From Luteococcus japonicus (GTDB taxonomy: Bacteria; Actinomycetota; Actinomycetes; Propionibacteriales; Propionibacteriaceae), in assembly GCF_003752415.1 (NCBI RefSeq), contig NZ_RKHG01000001.1, positions 186,001-250,000 on the forward strand: 64,000 bases of DNA, given 5' to 3'. Every line of letters begins with the position of its first letter. Within the stretch, counting starts at the first letter, position 1. The notes under the pieces are model-generated. The model saw only the letters and a list, made by a program, of their open reading frames with translations. It searched no databases and was not told the origin of the DNA. A program made the position numbers and the translations under genes. Of the stretch, positions 49,674 to 59,665 are shown piece after piece.

Positions 49674-51110
49674 TCAGTGTGCACCAGCCGAGTCCAGCAG
49701 CCTGCTGAGATCTGCCGGGTGCATCAGGTTCTGGACGCTGAAGACCTGCTCCAGCGTCTGCGCGTCGAGCAGGCCACGTTCCAGCACCACCTCAGTGACG
49801 GACTTGCCGGTGGCAGCGCACTCCTTGCCGATGCTGTCACCGGCGTGATGGCCGATCAGGTCATTGAGGTAGGTGACGATGCCGATGGAGTTCATCACGT
49901 AGTCACGGCAGTCCTCGACATTGGCGGTGATGCCCGTGACACACCTGTCCTGAAGGGTCTGGCAGGCGGCGGACAACAGGCCGATGGACTCGAACATGGC
50001 CTGCCCGATCACCGGTTCCATCACATTCAGCTGCAACTGGCCCGCGTCGGCGGCCATCAGCACCGTGATGTCATTGCCGTAGACCTTGAAACAGACCTGG
50101 TTGACGACCTCCGGGATCACCGGGTTCACCTTGGCAGGCATGATCGAACTGCCCGCCTGCATCTCCGGCAGGTTGATCTCGTTCAGGCCGGCCCGCGGGC
50201 CAGAAGACAGCAGGCGCAGGTCATTGCAGATCTTCGAGAGCTTCAGGGCGAGCCGCTTCAGTGCGGCGTGCACCATCACATAGGCACCGCAGTCGCTGGT
50301 GGCTTCGATCAGGTTGGGTGCCGGGATGCAGGAGTATCCGGTCACATCGGACAGCTTGCGGACCGCCAACGGAGCGTAGCCGCGGGGCGTGTTCAGGCCG
50401 GTGCCGATGGCCGTGGCACCTAGATTCACCTCCAGCAGCAGGCGAGAGGTGCCCTCCAACTGGGCGAGCTCCTCGTCGAGGGTGGAGGCCCAGCCCAGGA
50501 ATTCCTGACCCATGGTCATCGGCACGGCGTCCTGGAGCTGGGTGCGACCCATCTTGAGCACCTCGGAGAACTCGTCGCCCTTGGCGCGCAGCGACATAGC
50601 CAGTTCATGGACGACGGTCTGCAACTCCTGCAGGGCCGCGTAGACGCCCAGCCGGAAACCCGTCGGATAGGCATCATTGGTCGACTGGCTACGGTTGACG
50701 TGGTCATTGGGGTTGACGGTGCCGTACTCGCCCTTGGGCTTGCCCAGGTGCTCCAGCGCCAGGTTGGCGATCACCTCGTTGGTGTTCATGTTCACCGAGG
50801 TCCCGGCGCCGCCCTGGAAGACGTCCAGGGGGAACTGGTCCATGCAGCGCCCCTCGTCGAGGATCTGGTGGCAGGCCCACTGGATGGCGTCGGCCACGTC
50901 CTGGGGGATGGCACCCAGTTCTGCATTGGCCAGGGCACAGGCCAGTTTGACCTGGACCATGCCTCGCACGAAGGCCGGTACCCGGTTGAGAGTCACCCCC
51001 GAGATCCGGAAGTTCTCGATCGCACGGACGGTGTGGATGCCGTAGTAGGCCTCTGCAGGTACCTCGCGGATGCCCAGAAGATCCTCTTCATGACGGATCG
51101 GGGAATTCAT
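49674..51110 (-). CDS. aspA: Aspartate ammonia-lyase
   Basis: AspA splits aspartate to fumarate and ammonia, feeding fumarate respiration, which is important in propionibacteria. The 478 residues carry [11 protein letters not shown], the [14 protein letters not shown] and [14 protein letters not shown] segments and the catalytic serine loop [19 protein letters not shown] 51110 has GAGGAG 12 nt upstream and gives the family start. It lies near asparaginase and the asparagine-type permease, so asparagine to aspartate to fumarate can be assembled from this region. Confidence 0.96.
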   Translation of the reverse strand: MNSPIRHEEDLLGIREVPAEAYYGIHTVRAIENFRISGVTLNRVPAFVRGMVQVKLACALANAELGAIPQDVADAIQWACHQILDEGRCMDQFPLDVFQGGAGTSVNMNTNEVIANLALEHLGKPKGEYGTVNPNDHVNRSQSTNDAYPTGFRLGVYAALQELQTVVHELAMSLRAKGDEFSEVLKMGRTQLQDAVPMTMGQEFLGWASTLDEELAQLEGTSRLLLEVNLGATAIGTGLNTPRGYAPLAVRKLSDVTGYSCIPAPNLIEATSDCGAYVMVHAALKRLALKLSKICNDLRLLSSGPRAGLNEINLPEMQAGSSIMPAKVNPVIPEVVNQVCFKVYGNDITVLMAADAGQLQLNVMEPVIGQAMFESIGLLSAACQTLQDRCVTGITANVEDCRDYVMNSIGIVTYLNDLIGHHAGDSIGKECAATGKSVTEVVLERGLLDAQTLEQVFSVQNLMHPADLSRLLDSAGAH

Positions 51111-51246
51111 GACGTCGTCGTCTCCTCGCACAGTGCGTGACCGCAGCGGTGCGGCCACAGGATTTGTGGTTTGACCATCAGACTGTCACGGATTGATGTG
51201 GAGGGCATCCCTCAAACGCGCGAATATTTCGCGCTGCCGATCGCGG

Positions 51247-51252
51247 TAGGTT
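51247..51252 (+). promoter_or_regulatory. Leaderless -10 element of the phosphatase-DLH operon
   Basis: TAGGTT, then 7 nt, then ATG 51260. No ribosome-binding site is present. Confidence 0.55.
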
Positions 51253-51259
51253 TGTTGCC

Positions 51260-52111
51260 ATGAGCGCAGACCTGCCAGAGATCGGATGGATCGACCTTCC
51301 CGGGGTGGTGAACATGCGGGATCTCGGTGGAAAGCCGGCGGTCGACGGGGGGTCCACCGTGGCCGGGCGCGTGATCCGCACCGACAACCTGCAGGACCTG
51401 CCCGCGGACTCGGTGCGCCGACTGGTGGACGAGTTCGGCGTGACCGACGTGGTGGACCTGCGCACGAATGTGGAGCGGACCAGCACTGGCGATGGACCGC
51501 TGAAGGCCGAGCAGCTGACCTTCCACGAGCTCAGCCTCTACGCGGAGGACTCCACCGAGCACGGCATCCCCGACGTCGATGACGACCCCGATCCCAGCCT
51601 TCCGTGGCAGGACGACTTCACCGCGGAGTCCAAGCAGGCCATCGGACACGAGCAGCACCTGGCCGAGCACTACTCGGGCTACCTGGAGCGCCGTCCGGAC
51701 AACGTCGTGCGCGCGCTGCGGGCCATCGCCCAGGCCTCCGGCACGGTGCTGGTGCACTGCGCCGCGGGCAAGGACCGTACAGGCACCATCTGCGCCATGG
51801 CCCTCACCGAGGTGGGTGTCGACCGCGCGGCCGTCGTGGCGGACTACGACGCCACCAACCAGCGGGTGGAGCTGATCTTCCAGCGGCTGGCCACGACCCC
51901 GACCTACGCCGCAGACCTCGCCACGCAGGAGGTGGTGGACCAGACCACCCCGGCCGGCACCATGCGTCGCCTGCTGGACTTCCTCGACGCACACCACGGT
52001 GGCGTCCACGGGTGGCTGGTGAGCCAGGGCTGGACCGACGAGGACCACGAGCGGCTGGTCACCAAGCTGCTGGCCACCGAGCCCCGCGAGAACACCGAGG
52101 AGAACCGATGA
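51260..52111 (+). CDS. Tyrosine-protein phosphatase-like protein
   Basis: The 283-residue protein has the P-loop phosphatase signature HCAAGKDRTG (Cys-x5-Arg) near residues 170-180, preceded by DVVDLRTNVER and the GVVNMRDLGG start typical of the DUF/Y_phosphatase3 group (LipA/PtpB-like). Substrates may be phosphotyrosine or phosphoinositide; this is unknown. ATG 51260 directly follows a leaderless -10. Coupled by ATGA to the dienelactone hydrolase gene. Confidence 0.9.
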   Translation: MSADLPEIGWIDLPGVVNMRDLGGKPAVDGGSTVAGRVIRTDNLQDLPADSVRRLVDEFGVTDVVDLRTNVERTSTGDGPLKAEQLTFHELSLYAEDSTEHGIPDVDDDPDPSLPWQDDFTAESKQAIGHEQHLAEHYSGYLERRPDNVVRALRAIAQASGTVLVHCAAGKDRTGTICAMALTEVGVDRAAVVADYDATNQRVELIFQRLATTPTYAADLATQEVVDQTTPAGTMRRLLDFLDAHHGGVHGWLVSQGWTDEDHERLVTKLLATEPRENTEENR

Positions 52112-52893
52112 GCACCCTGCCGCGCGCATGGGAGGCCACCACGGCCGTCACCATGACCGATGAGAACATCGAGGTGCCGGACGGCACCATCCCCGCCAAG
52201 CTCTTCCGCCCCGAGGGTGGGACGGGTGCCGGGATCGTCCTGGTGCAGGAGATCTTCGGCATCAGCAACTACATCCTGCAGCGTGCCGCAGACCTGGCCG
52301 ACAAGGGGTGGACCGTCCTGGTGCCCAACCTCTACTGGCGGATCGGTGGCGACGTGCTGCAGGGTGACGAGCCCGACGCAATGCCTCGCGCCATGGACCT
52401 GCTGGGGCGCAACCCATGGGACGACACGGTTGCCGACATCCGAGCCTGCATCGCTTCCCTGCGCGCTGACGAGAAGGTGGGCGGACGCGTTGCGCTGCTG
52501 GGCTTCTGCCACGGCGGAGGCCTGGCCTACGCGGCGTCCTCCGACGTGGAGGGCGATGAATGCCCCGACGCCCTGGTCAGCTACTACGGCTCCGCGCTGC
52601 CGGATCTGGTGGACAAGATCCCCGTCGTCGACGTGCCCAGCCTGCACCACTTCGGTGAGGCCGACAAGTACATCCCCTTCTCCACCGTGCAGCACATCCA
52701 TGAGGTGGTGACCCGGGGCAGGGACGTCGAGTTCAGCTCCTGGCCCGGAGCAGGGCACGCCTTCGACAATCCGCTGCCGATCTTCCACCACGCCCAGGCC
52801 AGCGAGGATGCCTGGCGCGAGACCTACGTCTGGCTGCTCGAGCACCACCCGGATGAAATTGACAGGGTCCCTGCCAGCAGGACCCTGGGCTGA
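52108..52893 (+). CDS. Dienelactone hydrolase family protein
   Basis: A 261-residue alpha/beta hydrolase. The Cys-Asp-His triad is visible: nucleophile in GFCHGGGLAYA, Asp in HFGEADKYIPF and His in GAGHAFDNP. The N-terminal VQEIFGISNYI oxyanion segment fits DLH. ATG 52108 overlaps the phosphatase stop. The physiological substrate is unknown. The last codons (RTLG, stop) form the left arm of a terminator hairpin shared with asparaginase. Confidence 0.9.
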   Translation: MSTLPRAWEATTAVTMTDENIEVPDGTIPAKLFRPEGGTGAGIVLVQEIFGISNYILQRAADLADKGWTVLVPNLYWRIGGDVLQGDEPDAMPRAMDLLGRNPWDDTVADIRACIASLRADEKVGGRVALLGFCHGGGLAYAASSDVEGDECPDALVSYYGSALPDLVDKIPVVDVPSLHHFGEADKYIPFSTVQHIHEVVTRGRDVEFSSWPGAGHAFDNPLPIFHHAQASEDAWRETYVWLLEHHPDEIDRVPASRTLG

Positions 52894-52913
52894 GTTTCCT
52901 CAGCCCAGGGTCC
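52880..52913. terminator. Perfect bidirectional hairpin covering both convergent stop codons
   Basis: Perfect 15-bp arms (52880-52894 and 52899-52913) around a 4-nt TTTC loop. The stop of the hydrolase gene (52891-52893) and the stop of ansA (52900-52902) both lie inside it, so each protein ends in the same residues (TLG) encoded by the palindrome. Confidence 0.85.
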
Positions 52914-53916
52914 CCGCGCCGACGGCCGCCCGGATCTCGTCGGGCGACAACCCCTGGCTGAGCAGGAAGGTGAGCCAGGCCACCAGAGCGTCAGTGGTCA
53001 GGTCACCGCCCGCGACGGCCCCTGTTGCGAGCAAGCCCTGACTCACGGCGTACTGCCCCAGGTGGACGGCGCCGTGCGGGCACTGCGTGGTCACCACCAC
53101 GACGGTGCCTGCCTGGCTTGCGGCACTCAACGCGCCCAGGAGCGCCGGCTGGTTGTCCGGGGCATTTCCCGTCCCGTAGGCACGTAGCACCACGGCCTCC
53201 GGCGCAGGCGTCAACTGCGCGGCGACACGCTCGGAGCGCAGCCCCGGGTGCAGGGTCATCACCACGATGTCCACGTCCCGGTATGGCTTGACCACCACCT
53301 GCGCAGCGCTGGCGGGGGAGTGGGCCTCCGCTTCGGTGAAGACCAGTTCGCCGTCGTCGGTGAGCAGGGCCAGCGGTGCGATGTTGACGCTCTCGAAGGC
53401 GTGGTCATCCTCCGAGGAGATCTTCGTCGCGTGGTGACCCGCCATCAGGGTGCCGTCGAAGTAGATCGCCACGCAGCGGTTGCGCTGCTCAAGCGCACAG
53501 CGGATGGCGCCACGAACATTGGCGGGGGCGTCGGAATCATCGACGACGAAGGAGCGCTGCGCGCCGGTGAGGACGACGGGCTTGCCCAACCCGCGCAGGG
53601 CGAAGTGGACCGCGGCGGCGGCGAAACCCATCGTGTCGGTGCCGTGCAGCACCACGTAGCCGTCGTGGGTCGTCTCGTGCTGAAGCACGGCGTCGACGAT
53701 GCGTTGCCATTCGGCGGGCCCGGCATTGGAGGAGTCGATGAGTGGATCGAGGCTGACCAGGTCCCAGTCCAGCCCCGGGAAGTCCCGGGCCACCAGATCG
53801 CTGAGCCATCCGGCCAGGTCGGCTCCGGGCTCCCAACCACGGTCGGTCAGCTGCATGCCCAGCGTGCCACCGGTGTAGACCACCAGCAGTCGCCTCGGTC
53901 CGCTCATCGGCGTCAT
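52900..53916 (-). CDS. ansA: L-asparaginase
   Basis: This enzyme hydrolyses asparagine to aspartate and ammonia. The 338 residues carry both threonine motifs: VVYTGGTLGMQ near the start and VLHGTDTMGFAA near residue 90, and the lysine region around TGAQRSF. No signal peptide, so it is cytoplasmic (type I-like). ATG 53916 overlaps the permease stop by 4 bp, which makes permease and asparaginase one operon. An in-frame ATG at 53907 is an alternative. Confidence 0.94.
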   Translation of the reverse strand: MTPMSGPRRLLVVYTGGTLGMQLTDRGWEPGADLAGWLSDLVARDFPGLDWDLVSLDPLIDSSNAGPAEWQRIVDAVLQHETTHDGYVVLHGTDTMGFAAAAVHFALRGLGKPVVLTGAQRSFVVDDSDAPANVRGAIRCALEQRNRCVAIYFDGTLMAGHHATKISSEDDHAFESVNIAPLALLTDDGELVFTEAEAHSPASAAQVVVKPYRDVDIVVMTLHPGLRSERVAAQLTPAPEAVVLRAYGTGNAPDNQPALLGALSAASQAGTVVVVTTQCPHGAVHLGQYAVSQGLLATGAVAGGDLTTDALVAWLTFLLSQGLSPDEIRAAVGAGTLG

Positions 53917-55384
53917 CGTTCGGCCTTCTCCTCGTCGGCGGGCAGGGCTCCGTCGAGGAAGCTCGATTCCAGGACCGTCGCATCGATCTTGTTGCGCACG
54001 ACGTACCAGCCGCCCACCATGATCAGCGCGATGATGCAGAACAGGCCAATCGTCGGCTTGCCGATGTCATCAGCGAACCACATCATGATGATCACGCTCA
54101 CCAGGAAGATGATGGTCGCCAGGTTGGTCCAAGGAGCCCAGAACAGTCGGTACTTCGGACGCTCGTAGAGCCCCTGCTTGGCCTTGTTCACGAAGATCCA
54201 GTGACTGACCATGATGCTCATCCAGGTACCGGCGATGCCGATGCCTGCCAGGTTCATCACGATGTCGAAGGCCTGCGAGGGCCACACGTAGTTGATCATG
54301 ACGCCGATCAGGCCCAACGCGGAGGTGATCACGATGCCGCCGTAGGGCACCTTGTTGCGGTTCAGGCGAGCGGCGAAGGCCGGTGCGGAGCCCGCGACGG
54401 CCATCGAGCGCAGGGTGCGGCCGGTGGCGTACAGGCCGGCATTGAGGCCGGACAGGGCCGCGGTCAGCACGACGAGGTTCATGATGGTGCCGGCATTCTG
54501 GATGCCGATCGCGCTGAAGAAGGTCACGAAGGGGGACTCGCCCTTGGAATAGGCGGTCCACGGCATCAGCATGGTGAACAGCACGACGGAGCCGACGTAG
54601 AACAGCGCGATGCGCCACATCATGGAGTTCACTGCCCCCGGCATGATCTTCTCGGCATCCTTCGCCTCACCGGCCGCGACGCCCACCATCTCCGTACCGC
54701 CGAAGGCGAAGACCACGCCCAGCGCCAGGGTCACCATGGGAGCAAGACCCTTGGGGAAGAAACCACCGTTGTCGGTGATCAACTGGGGGCCGGGGGTGTG
54801 ACCGGCGACAGTGTGCCCGGTTGCGATGAAGAAGACCGCAATCAGCATGAAGCCGACGATGGCCGCCACCTTGATCATGGCGAACCAGAACTCGAACTCG
54901 CCGAAGAACTTCACGCTCAGCATGTTCATGCAGAAGACGATCGCCAGCGCGATCAGGGCGATCACCCACTGCGGGACAGTGCTGAAGAAGCTCCAGAAGT
55001 GCATGTACAGCGCCACCGCGGTGATGTCGGCCATCACCGTCGTGCACCAGTCGAGGAAGAAGAGCCAACCCGTGACGTAGGCGCCCTTCTCCCCCATGAA
55101 CTCGCGGGCATAGGAGACGAAGGCGCCCGAGCTGGGGCGGTGGATGGTGAGCTCACCCAGGGCGCGCACCATCAGGAAGGCGAACAGGCCGCACAGGGCG
55201 AGACGATCGCCAGCGACGGTCCGCCGGCCGCAAGACGGCCGCCGGCACCGAGGAAGAGGCCGGTACCGATCGAGCCGCCGATGGCGATCATCCGGATGTG
55301 GCGCGGCTTGAGCTGCTTCTCATAGCCGTGGTCAGCCTTGTCCGTGGACGTGGGGGCAGCGTGAGGGGAATCCTGCGCCTGCAT
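53913..55384 (-). pseudogene. ansP: Amino-acid (asparagine-type) permease, interrupted by a one-base frameshift
   Basis: ATG 55384 has GGGAG well placed and begins a typical APC permease ([25 protein letters not shown]). In the first frame it ends after GGPSLAIV with a stop at 55172. The remainder ([20 protein letters not shown] and eleven further helices) is read from -1/+1 to the stop at 53913. Inserting one base near 55200 (restoring a Tyr codon) would join both parts into a normal protein of about 490 residues. It is either a recent pseudogene or a sequencing error. AnsP is inferred from its coupling with asparaginase. Confidence 0.82.
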
Positions 55385-55484
55385 GGTGAATCTCCCGATC
55401 GTTCGTGGGGAGTGAGACGACATTGTCTCGCTCGTCGGAACACTACTCACTCCGGGGTCGGCCGGTGCCCACCGGGCCAGCACC

Positions 55485-55490
55485 TAGGAT
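55485..55490 (+). promoter_or_regulatory. Leaderless -10 element of rarA
   Basis: TAGGAT, then 6 nt, then GTG 55497. This argues for GTG 55497 as the start and against the TTG at 55494. Confidence 0.55.
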
Positions 55491-55496
55491 GAATTG

Positions 55497-56855
55497 GTGA
55501 CTGATCTGTTCGGCAACCCGGATGAAGCACCCTCGCGCCCCGCACCGGGAGGCACACTGGGTGGCGCCAGTCATGACCAGCTGCCGCTGGCGGTCCGGCT
55601 CAGGCCTCGCAGCATCGACGAGATCGTCGGGCAACAACACCTGCTGGGTGCCGGCTCGCCGTTGCGTCGGCTGGCGGAGGGCAACAGCGCAATGAGCGTC
55701 TTCCTCTGGGGCCCACCCGGTGTGGGCAAGACCACCATCGCCTCCGTGGTCTCACACGCCACCAATCGTCGCTTCGTGGAGATCAGTGCCGTCACCGCCG
55801 GGGTCAAGGAGGTCCGCGCGGAACTGGACCTGGCGCGTCGGGAGCTGGCACAGGGGCGGGCCACCGTGCTCTTCGTCGACGAGGTTCATCGCTTCAGCAA
55901 GGCCCAGCAGGACGTGCTGCTGCCCGCCGTCGAGAACCGTCTGGTGACCTTGATCGCCGCCACCACGGAGAATCCGTCCTTCAGCGTCATCTCGCCGCTG
56001 TTGTCGAGGTCCTTGCTGCTGACGCTGAAGCCGCTGACCGATGACGACATCGGCACCCTGGTGGACCGTGGGTTGACCGACGAGCGGGGACTGGGCGGGC
56101 GATACCAGCTGGACCAGGAGGCGCGGTCCACCATCATCCGGCTTGCCGGGGGAGATGCCCGCCGCAGCCTGACCTACCTGGAGGAGTCCGCAGCCGGAGC
56201 AGATGCGGTGGATTCCACGGCGATCACCCCTGAGATCGTGGAGAAGTCCGTCGACCGTGCCGCCCTGCGCTATGACAAGGACGGCGACCAGCACTACGAC
56301 GTGATCAGCGCCTTCATCAAGAGCGTGCGCGGTTCCGATGTCGATGCCTCCCTGCACTACCTGGCCAGGATGCTGGAGGCGGGGGAGGACCCGCGCTTCA
56401 TTGCCCGGCGGCTCATCATCAGTGCCAGCGAGGACATCGGGATGGCCGCGCCCTCGGTGTTGCAGACCTGCGTCGCTGCGGCACAGGCGGTGCAGCTGAT
56501 CGGGATGCCGGAGGCACAGCTCACCTTGGCGCACGCGACGATCGCCGCCGCGACGGCCCCGAAGTCCAATGCCGTCACGATGGCCATCGGTGCTGCCCGC
56601 GCCGACGTCTCCGCGGGGCGGGCCGGTCTGGTGCCGCCCCACCTGCGCGACGCCCACTATTCCGGCGCCCAACAGCTAGGGCATGGCAAGGGCTATATCT
56701 ACGCCCACGACGCGCCACACGCCATCGCCCGCCAGCAGTACCTGCCGGACGAACTCGTCGACGCTGTCTACTACCAGCCCACCGACCACGGCAACGAGGC
56801 GGGCATCAAGGACCGGTTGGCCACCATCAAGCGGCTGCTGGGGCGAGAGGCTTGA
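55497..56855 (+). CDS. rarA: Replication-associated recombination protein A (MgsA/RarA)
   Basis: A 452-residue AAA+ ATPase acting at stalled forks. Visible are [20 protein letters not shown], Walker A ([13 protein letters not shown]), Walker B ([10 protein letters not shown]), sensor residues (ATTENPSF) and a C-terminal MgsA tetramerisation domain ([11 protein letters not shown]-like segment and [13 protein letters not shown]). Leaderless GTG start at 55497. It is divergent from the permease gene. Confidence 0.96.
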   Translation: MTDLFGNPDEAPSRPAPGGTLGGASHDQLPLAVRLRPRSIDEIVGQQHLLGAGSPLRRLAEGNSAMSVFLWGPPGVGKTTIASVVSHATNRRFVEISAVTAGVKEVRAELDLARRELAQGRATVLFVDEVHRFSKAQQDVLLPAVENRLVTLIAATTENPSFSVISPLLSRSLLLTLKPLTDDDIGTLVDRGLTDERGLGGRYQLDQEARSTIIRLAGGDARRSLTYLEESAAGADAVDSTAITPEIVEKSVDRAALRYDKDGDQHYDVISAFIKSVRGSDVDASLHYLARMLEAGEDPRFIARRLIISASEDIGMAAPSVLQTCVAAAQAVQLIGMPEAQLTLAHATIAAATAPKSNAVTMAIGAARADVSAGRAGLVPPHLRDAHYSGAQQLGHGKGYIYAHDAPHAIARQQYLPDELVDAVYYQPTDHGNEAGIKDRLATIKRLLGREA

Positions 56856-56907
56856 CGGAAGGGAGCCAGCCCCAGGACTTGGGATTGTGTGGGCTTCTTT
56901 GTGACTG

Positions 56908-56937
56908 TTGCATTCGCGCGTGATCGTGCGGCAGGAT
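56908..56937 (+). promoter_or_regulatory. Possible promoter of the GH32 gene
   Basis: TTGCAT (56908-56913) and CAGGAT (56932-56937) are 18 bp apart, with the GH32 ATG about 72 nt downstream. A GGAGG ribosome-binding site precedes that ATG. Confidence 0.35.
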
Positions 56938-57008
56938 CGGACCAAGCCTCTGACGTCAGGGACCCCCACTCAGGCACGGTGTCGTGCCAAGTCCCGGAGG
57001 TTCCACCC

Positions 57009-59594
57009 ATGCACAAGTTCACACGCTCCCTGCTCGCACTCGGCTGTGCGGCAACTTGTCTCGGCGCGGCTCTCCCCGCGTCGGCCCAGCAGGGAGACAT
57101 CACCGAGCCCTACCGGCCCGGCTACCACTTCACGCCCGACCGAAATTGGATGAACGATCCGAATGGACTCGTCTTCCACAAGGGCACCTATCACCTGTTC
57201 TTCCAGCACAATCCCTTTGGCAATTCCTGGGGCAACATGAGCTGGGGACACGCCACGTCCACTGACCTGGTGAACTGGAAGCAGCAGCCGGTCGCCATCC
57301 AGCAGACCAAGAATGCCGACGGTGTCAGCACCGAGGACATCTTCTCCGGCTCCGTCGTGGTGGACAAGACGAACTCGACGGGCTTCGGCACGCGGAAGAA
57401 CCCACCCCTGGTGGCCATCTACACCTCGGCCTACACCGCTGCGGATTCCGAACGTCCCAACACCCAGGCCCAGTCCCTGGCCTACAGCCTCGACGACGGC
57501 CGTACCTGGACCAAGTACCAGGGAAATCCCGTCCTGGAGGCGGGGGCGGATGACTTCCGTGACCCGAAGGTCTTCCGGTACGACGGCCCGGCCGGCAGCT
57601 ACTGGGTGATGGCCGTGGTGCGAGCCAACAAGCACATCGTGCAGCTCTACCGCAGCGATGACCTGCGGACCTGGAGTCACCTGTCGGACTTCGGCCCCGC
57701 AAACGCGGTGGGTGGGCAGTGGGAGTGCCCGGACCTGTTCCCGATGAAGGTCAAGGGGACCAACCAGACCAAGTGGTTGATGTTGGTCAACATCAACCCC
57801 GGCGGTGTCAATGGGGGCAGCGCTGGACAGTACTTCGTCGGTGACTTCGACGGACGCACCTTCACCGCGAACAATGTCGTCAAGGATGTCCCGAGCCCCA
57901 CAGGCAACATGCTGGCCGACTTCGAGGGAGACCTGGACGGTTGGATCCCGGCAAACGAGCCCGTCGCCGCCGAGGACGGGCCTTGGGGCACGGCCCCCGT
58001 CGCCGGCTCCATCGGAGGGCAGCAGACCGTGACCGGTTTCGAGGGCCGTGGCTACGTGAACGGTTTCCACGGCGGGGACGGCCCGACGGGCACCCTGACG
58101 TCGCCGGAGTTCACCGTCGACACGTCACACCTGAACTTCTTGATCGGTGGCGGGAACCATCCCCGTGTGGAGGGAACACAGTTGGAGAACACGCCTCCGG
58201 CAGGAAGCCTGCTCTTCGATGGCTTCGAGTATGCCGGCACGAGCTCCCTGTCAGACCACGGCTGGACCCTGTCCGGGGACCTGGTTGCGGGCCGCAATCC
58301 TTCCACCAATGGTGGGTCCAATGTCATCGGCAATGGCCGGATCAACACCTGGGAAGGCGGTGCGAAGGGCGATGACAATGTCGGTGACCTCACCTCGCCC
58401 GAGTTCACGATCGACCAGGACTGGATCAGTTTCCTGGTGGGTGGCGGACGACGCGACGACGGTTCGCTGGCCGTCGAGCTGCTCGTGGATGGCACGGTGG
58501 TGCGTACCTCCACGGGCAAGGATGACGGCACCCTCAACTGGCAGTCCTGGAAGGTCGACGACCTGCGCGGGCGCACCGCCCAACTGCGGGTCCACGATGC
58601 GGCGACCGGGGGCTGGGGCCACCTGACACTGGACCACGTGGTGATGGGCCCCGAGAAGGCACAACAGGTCAGCAATGAGGTGTCGGCCAACCTCGTCGTG
58701 GACGGGAGGGCGGTGCGCAGCGCCACCGGCAAGGACTCCGAGTCCCTGGACTGGCAGAGCTGGGACGTCACGGACCTGGCCGGCAAGAAGGCACGGGTGC
58801 AGCTCGTCGACAACAATCGCGACGGGTGGGGCCACCTGCTCTTTGATTCGTTGATGGCCTCGGACGCCCCCGCACGCAGCAGGTTGACGGCCTATGACTG
58901 GCTGGACTGGGGCCGCGACGACTACGCCACGGTCACCTTCTCCAATGTGCCGGGCAACAAGGTCGTGAGCCTCGGCTGGATGAACAACTGGGACTATGCC
59001 GGCGTCAGCCCCACTCCCACCTGGCGCAGCGCCAACACCCTGCCGCGCGAACTGAGCCTGGTGCAGACCGCGCAAGGTCCCAAGCTCTCGAGCCAGCCGG
59101 TGAAGCAACTCAGGACCCTGCAGGGGCGCCCGGTTCTCAAGAACGCCCGGATCACGGTGGACGGCCGCAAGGTCCTTCCCGCCACGGGTGACATGGTGCG
59201 TGTCGACGCCACGATCGAGCCGGGCAAGGCTTCCGCGGCAGGAATCGATGTCCTGGCCTCGGGTTCCGAACGGACCCGGATTGGCTATGACAAGGCCACG
59301 GGCGAGATGTACGTCGACCGGACCCGCTCGGGCAGGACGGACTTCTCGTCGCGCTTCGCCTCTGTCGACAGGGCACCGGTCCAGCTGCGCAAGGGCAAGC
59401 TGGAGCTGACCATCTACGTCGATCGTTCCAGCGTGGAGGTCTTTGCCCAGGACGGCACACGAACCATCACTGACACCGTCTACCCGAGCGCGGGCTCGGA
59501 TGACATCGCGGTGTGGTCCGAGGGCGGAACAGCGAAGGTGTCGAAGCTCACCGTGACGCCCATGAAGCCGATGGACTCCCGTCGCCCCAGCTGA
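57009..59594 (+). CDS. Secreted GH32 levanase/fructanase with nested inserted domains
   Basis: This enzyme should cleave fructans or sucrose outside the cell. The 861 residues start with a signal peptide (about 1-27, ending ASAQQ). The five-bladed GH32 propeller holds the triad: WMNDPNG (Asp50, nucleophile), FRDP (about 183-186) and WECPDLF (Glu239). The propeller is interrupted at about residues 298-622 by two similar beta-sandwich units, one apparently inside the other, and resumes at AYDWLDWGRDDYATV. The C-terminal sandwich ends with TIYVDRSSVEVFAQDG. ATG 57009 follows GGAGG. There is no LPXTG-type anchor. Levan specificity is inferred from the insert. Confidence 0.9.
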   Translation: MHKFTRSLLALGCAATCLGAALPASAQQGDITEPYRPGYHFTPDRNWMNDPNGLVFHKGTYHLFFQHNPFGNSWGNMSWGHATSTDLVNWKQQPVAIQQTKNADGVSTEDIFSGSVVVDKTNSTGFGTRKNPPLVAIYTSAYTAADSERPNTQAQSLAYSLDDGRTWTKYQGNPVLEAGADDFRDPKVFRYDGPAGSYWVMAVVRANKHIVQLYRSDDLRTWSHLSDFGPANAVGGQWECPDLFPMKVKGTNQTKWLMLVNINPGGVNGGSAGQYFVGDFDGRTFTANNVVKDVPSPTGNMLADFEGDLDGWIPANEPVAAEDGPWGTAPVAGSIGGQQTVTGFEGRGYVNGFHGGDGPTGTLTSPEFTVDTSHLNFLIGGGNHPRVEGTQLENTPPAGSLLFDGFEYAGTSSLSDHGWTLSGDLVAGRNPSTNGGSNVIGNGRINTWEGGAKGDDNVGDLTSPEFTIDQDWISFLVGGGRRDDGSLAVELLVDGTVVRTSTGKDDGTLNWQSWKVDDLRGRTAQLRVHDAATGGWGHLTLDHVVMGPEKAQQVSNEVSANLVVDGRAVRSATGKDSESLDWQSWDVTDLAGKKARVQLVDNNRDGWGHLLFDSLMASDAPARSRLTAYDWLDWGRDDYATVTFSNVPGNKVVSLGWMNNWDYAGVSPTPTWRSANTLPRELSLVQTAQGPKLSSQPVKQLRTLQGRPVLKNARITVDGRKVLPATGDMVRVDATIEPGKASAAGIDVLASGSERTRIGYDKATGEMYVDRTRSGRTDFSSRFASVDRAPVQLRKGKLELTIYVDRSSVEVFAQDGTRTITDTVYPSAGSDDIAVWSEGGTAKVSKLTVTPMKPMDSRRPS

Positions 59595-59614
59595 GCACTT
59601 CGCATGACGTGAGT

Positions 59615-59646
59615 GAGCCCCGTGGAGCAGTGCTTCCACGGGGCTC
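59615..59646. terminator. Hairpin between convergent GH32 and glutaminase genes
   Basis: Perfect 12-bp arms (59615-59626 and 59635-59646) with an 8-nt loop, 20 bp after both stops. Confidence 0.75.
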
Positions 59647-59665
59647 GCCGAGCCTTGGTCGTGGT

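Noticed and set aside
49662-49676. Terminator between the symporter fragment and aspA
   Set aside because: Only 6-bp arms (TGAGCC/GGCTCA) with a 3-nt loop; too weak to call, though it includes the aspA stop.
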